Assembly (NCBI RefSeq): GCF_001310815.1 | Contig: NZ_BAZK01000005.1 | Span: 1-64,000 of the forward strand | Length of the DNA: 64,000 nt | Direction: 5' to 3' | Source of the DNA: Pseudovibrio denitrificans JCM 12308 | GTDB lineage: Bacteria; Pseudomonadota; Alphaproteobacteria; Rhizobiales; Stappiaceae | In this document: piece after piece, positions 27,535 through 36,307 of the stretch | How positions within the stretch are numbered: the first letter of the stretch is position 1 | Layout of the letters: each line of letters starts with the position of its first letter | Program-made: the position numbers and the translations under genes | The notes under the pieces: generated by a model | What the model saw: only the letters and a program-made list of their open reading frames with translations | Databases searched by the model: none | Told to the model about the DNA's origin: nothing

Positions 27535-28137
27535 ATGAGTATTCTGACAAGCGAACTTCCAAGACCAGTGGCTAAACCGCTGAACGGCGTCATTAAACTG
27601 ATGAACCTCATGATTACAGCAGGCGGTGTAATCATGGCGCTCACATTCTTTATGGTGGTGATCGTCCGTTATGGCTTTGGTGGTAATCTATTCGCCTATG
27701 AAGAATGGCTGATGACCATCAGTTTCTGGATGTTCTTCATGGCTGCTGCCGTCGCCTCGGCACGCAAAGAGCACGTGAACGCAGACGTGCTTGGCTTTCT
27801 TATCAAGAACCCACGCATCATCTGGTGGCGTGAGGTTGCAGTTGAAATCATCGAGATTGGTGTGCTGTCCGCTGTGACGTATTGGGGCTTCCTGATGCTT
27901 CAGGAAGAGGTTGCTTCCTATCCAATCTGGCAGACCACAGTCGCGCTGAAGATCCCATTCTTCGTGCCGCGCCTCGGCATTTTTCTCGGCTTCTTGTTTA
28001 TGACCCTGTTTGCTGTGTTGCACTTTTACCTGCTGCTCAGAAACGGTCCTAAATGGCCGGAGCGTGAACCGCGCGAGATCGCAGAGAGTGTTGACCCTGA
28101 AGAAGAACAAGTAAAAGCACAAGGGGCTGCGCAATGA
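27535..28137 (+). CDS. TRAP transporter small permease, DctQ family
   Basis: A 200-residue membrane protein with four predicted helices, including AGGVIMALTFFMVVIVRYGFGG and the DctQ signature region EEWLMTISFWMFFMAAAVASARKEHVNADVL. The C-terminal tail is acidic. It ends in an ATGA overlap with dctM, so the two are translationally coupled. Confidence 0.9.
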   Translation: MSILTSELPRPVAKPLNGVIKLMNLMITAGGVIMALTFFMVVIVRYGFGGNLFAYEEWLMTISFWMFFMAAAVASARKEHVNADVLGFLIKNPRIIWWREVAVEIIEIGVLSAVTYWGFLMLQEEVASYPIWQTTVALKIPFFVPRLGIFLGFLFMTLFAVLHFYLLLRNGPKWPEREPREIAESVDPEEEQVKAQGAAQ

Positions 28138-29422
28138 TTATTGTAGGATCTATCGCCATTCTTTGTGGCCTGCTGCTGCTTGGTGTCAGTGTGCATCTGG
28201 CGTTTGGCGCAATTCTGATTTTCCTCGCCTATATGGGCGGGCACGATGTGGCTGGTTATCTGCCAACTGGTCACTGGAAGATGAACAATGTGGTGCTGCT
28301 GGCTATTCCGCTGTTCATCATGGCTGGCGGTATCATGGAGAAGGGTCGCATCGCTGCGCCTCTCGTGGCACTTGCTGAGCTGTTCATCGGGCACATCAAA
28401 GGCGGCTTGTCTGCGGCAACTGTTCTGGCTTCCGGCGTGTTCGGTTCCATTTCCGGCAGTGCGAACGCGACGCTGACCTGTATCGGTGGCATCATGATGC
28501 CGCATCTGCGCAAGGCGAACTATCCGCAAGGCCAGTCTGCTGCGCTGATCGTGAGTGCGGCGCCGCTGGGTTTGCTGATCCCACCGAGTGCTTCTCACAT
28601 TCTTTATGCCTGGGTTGCTCAGCAGTCCGTGCTGCGCGCGTTCCTGTCTACGGTTATTCCTGGTCTGATCCTGATCACTTTGCTGATCGTTGTGAACCAG
28701 ATCATGCTGCGCAAGTATAAAGACATCAAGCTGGAAGAGCGTCCTGAGAACTTCAACTTCGAGTTCAAGAAACGTGGTCTGAAAGCGTTTCCAGCGCTGA
28801 TGATGCCTGTCATTATCCTTGGTGGTATCTACGGTGGTGTGATGACGCCAACAGAAGCTGCTGGTGTGGCTGTGATCTATGCGATCCCTGTTGCGATCTA
28901 CGTCTACCGTGGTCTGACCTGGAAGACCTTCCGTGAAACTGTGCTGAGCTCAGGCATTACCATTGGTGTGGTGATGGCGATGATCTTCATGGTTCTGATC
29001 GTTAGCCGCTTCCTGATCTTTGAAGACATCCCTGCGATTGCAGAGGAGTTCGTCTATTCCGTCTCTGAAGATCCGATTATGATCCTGCTGATGGTGAACC
29101 TGGTGATGATCATCATCGGTATGCTGATGGATGACATCTCTGGTATTCTGCTCTCGACACCTCTGCTGTTGCCAATCGTGCAGGGCGTTGGTATGGACCG
29201 ATCCACTTTGCGGCGGTTCTGGGTGTAAACTTGGGCATGGCGAACATTACCCCGCCAACCGCACCGCTGCTGTATCTGGGCTCTAAGGTGACAGACACCT
29301 CCGTCGATAAGATGCTGAAGCCGACGCTGATGTTCATCTTCTTCGCGTGGCTGCCAACGCTGATCCTGACCACTTTCATCCCGCAGCTGGCGCTCTTCGT
29401 ACCAGACCTGCTGCTGAACTAA
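28134..29422 (+). CDS. TRAP transporter large permease, DctM family, one frameshift
   Basis: About 429 residues after repair, the usual DctM length. It forms the Na+-driven channel with DctQ and has 11-12 predicted helices. Family stretches include GVFGSISGSANATLTCIGGIMMP, APLGLLIPPSASHILYAW and TPTEAAGVAVIYAIPV. The frame breaks near 29198-29201; one added C gives GVGMDPIHFAAVLGVNLGMANITPPTAP, a typical DctM segment. The gene therefore looks intact in the organism. Strong terminator follows. Confidence 0.9.
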
Positions 29423-29452
29423 GTGTTCCGGAATTAGCGAGCTGACCAATAC

Positions 29453-29482
29453 AAGGCGGGTGCCACAGGCATCCGCCTTTTT
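29453..29482 (+). terminator. Terminator after dctM
   Basis: Stem AAGGCGGGTGCC (29453-29464), loop ACA, stem GGCATCCGCCTT (29468-29479) with one G-T pair, then T run. Confidence 0.9.
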
Positions 29483-30068
29483 CTTTGCTCGTTCCTTGAG
29501 AAATGAGGGGGGAGGAGAAGGGTTTCACCGCAATGGAAATTAAAAGAATCAGTATTCGGTTTTCTGTCTTATGGTTAATTTGTGGGAACTGTTGGATTTC
29601 TTAGGTTCCAGTAGCGTAAATAAAATTCAATGACAGGTGGTATTTTAGCGACTGGGAATGAATATCTCTAAAATTTTATCTATCTAATTTTCCTTAGTAC
29701 TATATCGAGGATGAGTAGAGGTGACTCTATTTCTTCTTAGATGAGTTCTAATAGATATGTTTTGCAGGGAACGCTGTAATGCGTTCTGAGTGTTCTGGTT
29801 CTCTATTTGAGTATTCTTGCTGTTTTCTATAAGTTTGCTGTGCTGAGTGTTGCATATATTCAAGGGTTCTCTTTAATTTTAAGGGTATCATTTGTGATGT
29901 GAAAAAATATATTGATAAAAATCTCAACACGTGATTTTACTCTCTTAGATTTTCTTTTTGTTTTTCCCACGGGCGGAAAATCAGGGGCGATGTGAAGATG
30001 AAATGTCGTTGTCTTTGGTTGGTTGAGGTAAACACCGTTCGTGGAAAAGTCGATTGGGGTGTAGGGCA
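29483..30068. other. AT-rich intergenic region before the type I secretion genes
   Basis: About 590 bases, clearly richer in A and T than the flanking genes, with no convincing reading frame. It separates the TRAP operon from the secretion operon and must hold the promoter of the latter. No repeat or RNA gene was recognised. Confidence 0.5.
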
Positions 30069-31433
30069 ATGCTTTTTCGAGGTACTTCTGTTGCACTTTT
30101 GATGTGCGCGTTGGGGGTAACGTCTGCTCATTCCGCGTCTTTAAGAGATGCCGTTGAAACCGCCGTTCTCACAAATCCGGACATTGTAGAGTCTGCAGCG
30201 AACAGAAGAGCGCGTGATCAGGAACTGCGCGCTTCGCAAAGCGCCTTCATGCCAAAGTTGAGCGTGAATGCATCCTTTGGTGCTGAACGCCTTCGCAGAG
30301 CACAGTCCAACACAACGGAACAGTGGCGCGCTGCCAAGCAGGTGAGTGTGGAAGCTGAACAGCTGCTGTTTGATGGCTTTGGCTCCGTAAATGAGATCTA
30401 CCGCCAGAGTGCCCGTGTTGATGGTGCTGCTCTGCGCGTGCTGGAGCGTTCTGAAGCGATCGCACTTGATGCCGTTGAAGCTTATATCGACGTTGTGCGT
30501 CACCAGAAGATCCTCAACAAATCTAAAGAGAACACCGCTCTTCACCAGCGTCTGGCACGTGAAGTTAAAGAGCGTTACGACGGCGGCGAAACCGGTGCGG
30601 CTGATCTTGCGCAGGTTCAGGAGCGTGTCGCTGCTACCCGTATGATCACTGCAAGCGTCCGCAAGTCTTTGCTGGATGCGATGGCGAAGTATCGCCGCGT
30701 GGTTGGTGTTGCTCCAAATAATCTGATGGCTGTTTCTGCCGCAAACTCTGCTGCTGCTAAGAGCCTTTCTTCTGCGCTTGCCATGTCTCGTCAGAGCAAC
30801 CCGCTGATCCTTTCTGCTGAGGCAGATACAGACGCTGCTGGTTTTGCGCTTGAGCAGAGCAGCTCTTCTTTCATGCCACGCGTTACTTTGAACGGTTCAG
30901 CGAACTTTGGTGATGATCTGAATGGTTATGAAGGCCGCAGTGATGATTACCGCATCATGGTTCGTCTGAAGTGGAACCTGTACAACGGTGGTTATGACAG
31001 TGCGATGCGCGGTCGTGCCGTTGAGCAGCTTGCTGAAGCTCAGGCACGCGTCGACCGTATGCGCCGTGAAACCGATGAGGCTGTTGAGCAGGCATGGGCG
31101 TCTGTTCAGACAACCCGCGAGCGTATTTCCGCGCTGCGCCAGACTGTTTCTGCAAACCAGCGCGTTGTGAGCGGATACCGTCAGGAATACAACATCGGAC
31201 AGCGTTCTTTGCTGGACGTTCTGAACGCAGAAAATGCGTTGTTTAACAGCCGTATCGATCTGATTTCAGCTGAGTACATCCTCAAGTTCTCTACCTATCA
31301 GCTGCAGGGTACCACCGGTAATCTGCTGGCGATGTTCGACATCACGCCACCAGCTGAGGCAAGAGCTGATCGCCGCGGGAATACTTCGGTGTTCCCTCAG
31401 GCAGCAGGTTTCCAGATTGAACCACTTCGTTAA
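30069..31433 (+). CDS. TolC-family outer membrane channel of a type I secretion system
   Basis: A 454-residue outer membrane efflux protein with a signal peptide (about 1-23, LLMCALGVTSAHS). Two outer-membrane-efflux repeats: SLRDAVETAVLTNPDIVESAANRRARDQELRASQSAFMPKLSV near the N terminus and SALAMSRQSNPLILSAEADTDAAGFALEQSSSSFMPRVTL in the middle. The C-terminal part ILKFSTYQLQGTTGNLLAMFDI is typical of type I secretion TolC proteins. ATG 30069 is preferred over TTG 30054. It is the LapE counterpart of the downstream LapB/LapC-like pair; a terminator-like hairpin lies between it and the ATPase gene. Confidence 0.9.
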   Translation: MLFRGTSVALLMCALGVTSAHSASLRDAVETAVLTNPDIVESAANRRARDQELRASQSAFMPKLSVNASFGAERLRRAQSNTTEQWRAAKQVSVEAEQLLFDGFGSVNEIYRQSARVDGAALRVLERSEAIALDAVEAYIDVVRHQKILNKSKENTALHQRLAREVKERYDGGETGAADLAQVQERVAATRMITASVRKSLLDAMAKYRRVVGVAPNNLMAVSAANSAAAKSLSSALAMSRQSNPLILSAEADTDAAGFALEQSSSSFMPRVTLNGSANFGDDLNGYEGRSDDYRIMVRLKWNLYNGGYDSAMRGRAVEQLAEAQARVDRMRRETDEAVEQAWASVQTTRERISALRQTVSANQRVVSGYRQEYNIGQRSLLDVLNAENALFNSRIDLISAEYILKFSTYQLQGTTGNLLAMFDITPPAEARADRRGNTSVFPQAAGFQIEPLR

Positions 31434-31471
31434 TGGTGTAACCTGCACGCATAGCCGAAATTTTCTTCAGG

Positions 31472-31496
31472 AAGGGAGCCTTTGCGGCTCCCTTTT
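31472..31496 (+). terminator. Hairpin between the TolC and ABC transporter genes
   Basis: Stem AAGGGAGCC (31472-31480), loop TTTGC, stem GGCTCCCTT (31486-31494), T4. It lies 25 bases before the next start codon, so it may be partial and set the ratio of channel to transporter. Confidence 0.85.
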
Positions 31497-31520
31497 GTCG
31501 TTAGGAATGATGAGACTGTA

Positions 31521-33698
31521 ATGACTGTCGAGACTGAAAACTCAGCTGAAGTGAGCGTCAAAGATCCTCTGATTGAGGCGATCAAGTACATCGCCAGAAG
31601 TTACGGCAACTATGCAACGGCTTCGGTCATCCTTGCTGGGTTGCCATACGATGGTCAGCGGCTTTCCATCAAGCTGGTTGAGCGTGCAGCATCCAACTGC
31701 GGGATGCGGGCGTTGGTCGTCAATAAAAAGGCAGCCACCATTCCGGCAATCTCGCTTCCCGCGATCCTTGTGTTTGAGGACGGCAGTCTTCGTATTTTGA
31801 AAGAGCTGAATGAAAGTACCGGGCATGCGTCCATCGTGGATGCAGAAAAGCCTGAAGAACAGCAGATTCTTTCTATTGCTGCTCTGGAGAAGCTCTACAG
31901 CGGTCACGCAATCTTCTTCAAGCCGGTGAACATGACCTCTGAAAACAGTGGTATGGGATCAGGGCGAGACGGGCATTGGTTCTGGGGTGTCATTGCGGGT
32001 TTTTGGAAGGATTACATTCACGTTGCCATTGCGGCGCTGGTGATTAACAGTCTGGCATTGGCGTCTCCGCTCTTTATCATGAACGTATATGATCGGGTTC
32101 TGCCGAACTTTGCCGTTCCAACACTGTGGGCGCTTGCTGCCGGGGTTGTGCTGGCACTGGTGTTTGATGGAGTTTTAAAGACTGCCCGCAGCTCGATCAT
32201 TAACATGACGGGTAAGCAGGCGGACCTTGCCATTGCCTCTCGGATTTTTTCCCATGCACTTGGTCTGGATCTGGAGAACCGTCCGGGATCAACCGGTCAA
32301 TTTGCCAACCATATCAAAGAGTTTGAGACTGTTCGTGAGTTCTTTACGTCCTCCTCGCTGGTTGCTCTGATAGATATGTGTTTTATCGGTTTGTTCGTGA
32401 TGGTTCTGTTCATCATTGTCGGACCGATTGCCTATGTGCCGCTTGCGGCGGTTCCGGTTGTTATTCTGATTAATCTGCTGGTGCAGCCTGCGCTTGCCGG
32501 ATCGGTTGATCAGGCGACCAAGGAAAGCGCGATGCGCCATTCGGTGCTGGTGGAGAGTATCGCGAATATCGATACTATTCGTGCGCTCAATGCTGAAAGC
32601 TCCATGCAAATCAAGTGGGAGCGCTCCGTTGCCTCCAGTGCGGCTGCCATTCTCAAAGGGCGCTACTGGTCCACGCTGGCGCAGTCTCTTACTGGCTTTG
32701 CTCAGGCATTGGTTTCCATTTGCATCGTTGTCTGGGGCGTTTATCTGGTCAATGAGGGCACTGTAAATATGGGCGGCCTGATCGCAGCGATGATGCTTTC
32801 TGGCCGTGTGCTTGCGCCGCTGTCCTCCATTGCGGGTACGTTGACGCGCCTGCGCCAGACCATGCATTCCTACAAGATGTTGTCTGGGTTGATGGATCTG
32901 CCAGCTGAACGCAGGCCTAACCGAACGTATGTAAACAGCCGGATCACTTCCGGTGCAGTTTCCTTCCAGAACGTTTCCTTCCGTTATCCGCAAGCGGCTG
33001 AAGACTCACTGCGAGATGTGAGCTTTGAGATCAGGCCAGGTGAGACGATTGGACTGATTGGCCGTGTTGGTGCTGGTAAGTCGACCGTTGGGCGCTTGTT
33101 AGCTGGACTCTATACGCCATCTGACGGGGCAATTCTCGTCGATCAGATTGATACCCGTCAATACGATCCGGCTGATCTTCGAGATGGTGTTGGATTCCTG
33201 TCTCAGGATAACGTGCTGTTCAGCGGCAGCCTGCGAGAAAATATTGTTGTCGGACGTCCTCAAGCGTCTAACGAAGATATCTATCGTGCAGCTCACATCG
33301 CTGGTGTTGAGGATTTTGTTGCGACCCATCCGCATGGCTTTGATATGCAAGTGGGTGAGGGTGGTCGGCTGCTTTCTGGTGGACAGAAACAAAGTGTTGC
33401 GCTGGCCAGAATGTTGCTGCGTCAACCACGTCTTTTGTTCCTTGATGAGCCGTCCAGCCATCTGGATACGGCCTCTGAGCGCCGTCTTCTGGAACGCTTG
33501 AGAGAATACAACTCACCAGACACGACCATGATTATCAGCACGCACCGGACGTCCTTGCTGCAGCTGACTGACCGTCTGATTGCGCTGGATAAAGGCCAGT
33601 TGGTGGCGGATGGTCCTCGAGATCTTGTGATTGAAAAGCTGCGTACACTTGGGGCGACGCGACAAGAACAACGTCAGCGCAGTGCGGAGGGCGTGTAA
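31521..33698 (+). CDS. lapB: Type I secretion ABC transporter (LapB-like)
   Basis: A 725-residue inner membrane ATPase that exports the giant adhesin. Order: N-terminal C39-like peptidase domain without the catalytic cysteine (about 15-135, used for substrate docking), six-helix transmembrane domain (about 165-440), and ATPase domain with Walker A GRVGAGKST, signature LSGGQKQ, Walker B LLFLDEPSSHLD and H-loop STHR. The start ATG at 31521 is chosen over the open frame from 31482. The HlyD adaptor begins one base after its stop. Assigned to the LapB group because of the LapG protease and TAAG-bearing substrate in the same locus. Confidence 0.9.
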   Translation: MTVETENSAEVSVKDPLIEAIKYIARSYGNYATASVILAGLPYDGQRLSIKLVERAASNCGMRALVVNKKAATIPAISLPAILVFEDGSLRILKELNESTGHASIVDAEKPEEQQILSIAALEKLYSGHAIFFKPVNMTSENSGMGSGRDGHWFWGVIAGFWKDYIHVAIAALVINSLALASPLFIMNVYDRVLPNFAVPTLWALAAGVVLALVFDGVLKTARSSIINMTGKQADLAIASRIFSHALGLDLENRPGSTGQFANHIKEFETVREFFTSSSLVALIDMCFIGLFVMVLFIIVGPIAYVPLAAVPVVILINLLVQPALAGSVDQATKESAMRHSVLVESIANIDTIRALNAESSMQIKWERSVASSAAAILKGRYWSTLAQSLTGFAQALVSICIVVWGVYLVNEGTVNMGGLIAAMMLSGRVLAPLSSIAGTLTRLRQTMHSYKMLSGLMDLPAERRPNRTYVNSRITSGAVSFQNVSFRYPQAAEDSLRDVSFEIRPGETIGLIGRVGAGKSTVGRLLAGLYTPSDGAILVDQIDTRQYDPADLRDGVGFLSQDNVLFSGSLRENIVVGRPQASNEDIYRAAHIAGVEDFVATHPHGFDMQVGEGGRLLSGGQKQSVALARMLLRQPRLLFLDEPSSHLDTASERRLLERLREYNSPDTTMIISTHRTSLLQLTDRLIALDKGQLVADGPRDLVIEKLRTLGATRQEQRQRSAEGV

Positions 33699-33699
33699 G

Positions 33700-35005
33700 A
33701 TGAAAAACTGGGATTATGCGACCGATATCCGCGCCAGCTGCAGACGCGTCCACCGCGGGCAGCTACGCGCGTCATTCTCATTGTTTTTGTTGCGCTGATT
33801 GCCGGTATCGTCTGGGCATCTCAGGCTGAGCTAGAAGAAGTAACACGTGGTGAAGGGCGTGTTGTGCCATCCAGCCAGATCCAGATCGTTCAGGCGCCTG
33901 AGAAAGGGATCGTGAAATCTCTGCTCGTGGAAGAAGGGCAGATCGTCCAGAAGGGCGATATCGTGGTGCGCGTGGATGATACAGGCTTTTCCTCGCAGCT
34001 TGGTGAGCTTCAGCAGCGTCAGTGGAGCCTTTTGGCGCGTGCAGAAAGATTGATGGCAGAGGCCAACAATGCGCCTCTGGAGCTTTCTGAGGAGCTAGAA
34101 GTAATGCGCCGGGCCATAGCTTTGAAGAAGAGCAGGTTTATCTGGCTCGCAAGCAACAGTTGGCGAGTGAGATTTCTTTGCTCAAAAATCAGCGTTTGCA
34201 GCGGGAACAGGAACTGGAGGAGCTTCTGGCGGAACAGCGCAAAACGACTGTGACGACTGAAACGCTGGCCCGCGAGGTTGAAATTAACGAACGGCTCTTC
34301 AAGCGCAAGGTGCTTCCAGAGATTGAGTTCCTGCGCCTTAAGCGCCAGCTGGATGAAGCTCAGGGCAGTTTGGAAGTGTTGAATGCTTCTATCCGGCGTG
34401 TGACTTCAGCGGGGCAGGAGGCGGAAGAACGTATTGCCAATGCGCAGACCGTGTTTCATGCCAAGGCCCGTCAGGAGTTAGCTGCAGCACGTGCTGAACT
34501 GGCGGTAATAAATGAGAGCATCAAAGCTGCTCGCGATAAGGTTCAGCGGACCGATCTTGAGGCACCTGTCTACGGTGTGGTTAATCAATTGAATATATCC
34601 ACAATCGGGGCTGTCGTGCAGCCTGGAGAGCCTCTGGTCGAGATTGTTCCGCTTGAAGATACGCTTCTGATTGAAGCGCAGATCAGTCCTCAGGACGTGG
34701 CATTTCTTAGGCCAGGTCAAGAGGTTACGGTCAAAATCACTGCCTATGACTACTCCATTTATGGTGGTCTGAAAGGCAAGCTGGAAAGGATTGCTGCGGA
34801 CTCCACCAAGGACGAGCAGGGAAATCGATTTTTTAAAGTGAACGTCAGAACAGATAAAAACTATCTTGGGACGGAAACGGATCCTTTACCAATAATTCCA
34901 GGAATGGTGGCCTCAGTAGACGTTTTAACCGGTTTTAAAACGGTGTTGGATTACATCCTTAAGCCTATAAACAAAGTGCGTTCGGAAGCACTCCGCGAAA
35001 GGTAA
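33700..35005 (+). CDS. lapC: Type I secretion HlyD/LapC membrane fusion protein, two frameshifts
   Basis: About 435 residues after repair. Short cytoplasmic N terminus, one membrane helix (RVILIVFVALIAGIVWA), lipoyl half EVTRGEGRVVPSSQIQIVQAPEKGIVKSLLVEEGQIVQKGD, long coiled coil, second lipoyl half TDLEAPVYGVVNQLNISTIGAVVQPGEPLVEIVP and a HlyD C-terminal beta domain. The frame breaks near 33721-33724 (one C missing) and near 34119-34124 (one T missing, restoring AFEEEQVYLARKQQL). It follows the ATPase gene by one base and bridges it to TolC. Confidence 0.88.
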
Positions 35006-35033
35006 TTTCGAGCGCCTGACAAGGGGCGTCAGG

Positions 35034-35939
35034 ATGTTTTGTAATAGGTTTTGGGCCGCCGGCAGACGCCGTGCGGTAACGAAGGATTATTGTGTCTACA
35101 AAGCTGCAGTTCTCGGATTTGCCGGTGTTGCGCTTGGATTTTCTCAGTTTGTTACTGCGGCTGCTGCACTGGAGCCGCAAACCACTTATTTTCCAACGGA
35201 TCTCGCTTCTATTTCTACCCCACAGCCGGTGGTTCTGGCTAAAGCTCGCTTGCCTGTGCCAATGGCGAAGCCTGAGCTTCCAGCTATCGAAACGGCTTCT
35301 GCTCATGGGGCTGATGCTGTTCTTGATAAGCCTGCCAGCAAGCTTCAAAGCGTTGTTCGCTCTGCAGCAGGAACTTCTATCGATATGCGCTGGAGTATTA
35401 TTACCAGTCAGATGGATAGTATTACGAGTTCTTCCAAGTGTTTGAAAAGCAGTGAGAAATGTGAAGCTAGCGTGCTGAACACCTGGGGCAATCTTATTAA
35501 GTCAGCTCGCAAGCTTCCTCGTCATAAGCAACTTTCCTACGTTAATCGCGGAATTAACGCGCTGATCAGTTACAAGAGTGATCAGCAAGTGTGGGGGCAA
35601 AGCGACTACTGGGCTTCTCCGATAGAAACGCTGAGCCAGCGCAGGGGGGATTGCGAGGATTATGCTGTCCTGAAGTACTGGACCTTGAGAGAGCTTGGTA
35701 TTCCGGCGGAAGATATGAAGGTGGTTGCGGTATATGATACCAAAATTGGCCAGTACCACGCGATCCTCAATCTCTCCTATAAAGGAGGGGAGTATGTGCT
35801 GGATAATCGCTTTGGTCGCGTTGCTCTTAAGCAAGACACCAAAAACTATAAATGGGTGCATGTTGCCGGTAGTGGCAAGCAGCTCCCGCAAAAGATCAAG
35901 TATACATCTCTTGCTGCAATGACCCGCGCGTTTAACTAG
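35034..35939 (+). CDS. lapG: LapG-like periplasmic cysteine protease (BTLCP family)
   Basis: A 301-residue bacterial transglutaminase-like cysteine proteinase with an N-terminal signal or anchor (about 22-46). The catalytic triad is visible: Cys207 in RRGDCEDYAVLKYWTLRELG, His242 in GQYHAILNL and Asp257 in YVLDNRFG. The family cleaves surface adhesins at a di-alanine near their N terminus, releasing them from the cell. The neighbouring adhesin carries TAAG at residues 117-120, the canonical LapG site. It follows the HlyD gene by 28 bases and closes the secretion operon. No c-di-GMP receptor LapD is encoded in this window. Start codon choice is uncertain. Confidence 0.9.
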   Translation: MFCNRFWAAGRRRAVTKDYCVYKAAVLGFAGVALGFSQFVTAAAALEPQTTYFPTDLASISTPQPVVLAKARLPVPMAKPELPAIETASAHGADAVLDKPASKLQSVVRSAAGTSIDMRWSIITSQMDSITSSSKCLKSSEKCEASVLNTWGNLIKSARKLPRHKQLSYVNRGINALISYKSDQQVWGQSDYWASPIETLSQRRGDCEDYAVLKYWTLRELGIPAEDMKVVAVYDTKIGQYHAILNLSYKGGEYVLDNRFGRVALKQDTKNYKWVHVAGSGKQLPQKIKYTSLAAMTRAFN

Positions 35940-35972
35940 AACCGCGAATCCAGTTTACAAAACCTATTTTTT

Positions 35973-36009
35973 GAGCGCGTTACAAGGGGCAAAGAACGCG
36001 CTCTTTTTT
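35973..36009 (+). terminator. Terminator after lapG
   Basis: Stem GAGCGCGTT (35973-35981) and AACGCGCTC (35995-36003) with a 13-base loop, followed by T6. It separates the secretion operon from the adhesin gene. Confidence 0.88.
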
Positions 36010-36307
36010 GTTCGGGAAGCCCTTTCTCCTGCCAATCAGCTCTCAAAAAGCACCATTTCCCGTTAATAACTTCGCCACCCTGTATAGGGAGCGGTGTTTA
36101 ACAAAAAGTAAAATACTCAATAAAATTTAATCAAATTAAAACCTTGGTCGCAGAAATGCGCGATTTCAGGGTGTTGCCGTACTGTGACGGAATTAACGAT
36201 GTTAAAATTTCCTTAAGGAAATGATTTGACTTTTATCAGGATTGGCAAAATTATCGGCGCAATTGCTAAAATTTTATTAAAACTGTTTATGCGTCGGGTT
36301 TGCTACT
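36010..36307 (+). promoter_or_regulatory. AT-rich leader of the adhesin gene with two palindromes
   Basis: About 300 bases with A/T tracts, a dyad GAAAT-gcgcg-ATTTC at 36153-36167 and a perfect 16-base palindrome ATTTCCTTAAGGAAAT at 36207-36222. These lie 140 and 85 bases before the adhesin start and are candidates for regulator binding. No gene is seen. Confidence 0.5.
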
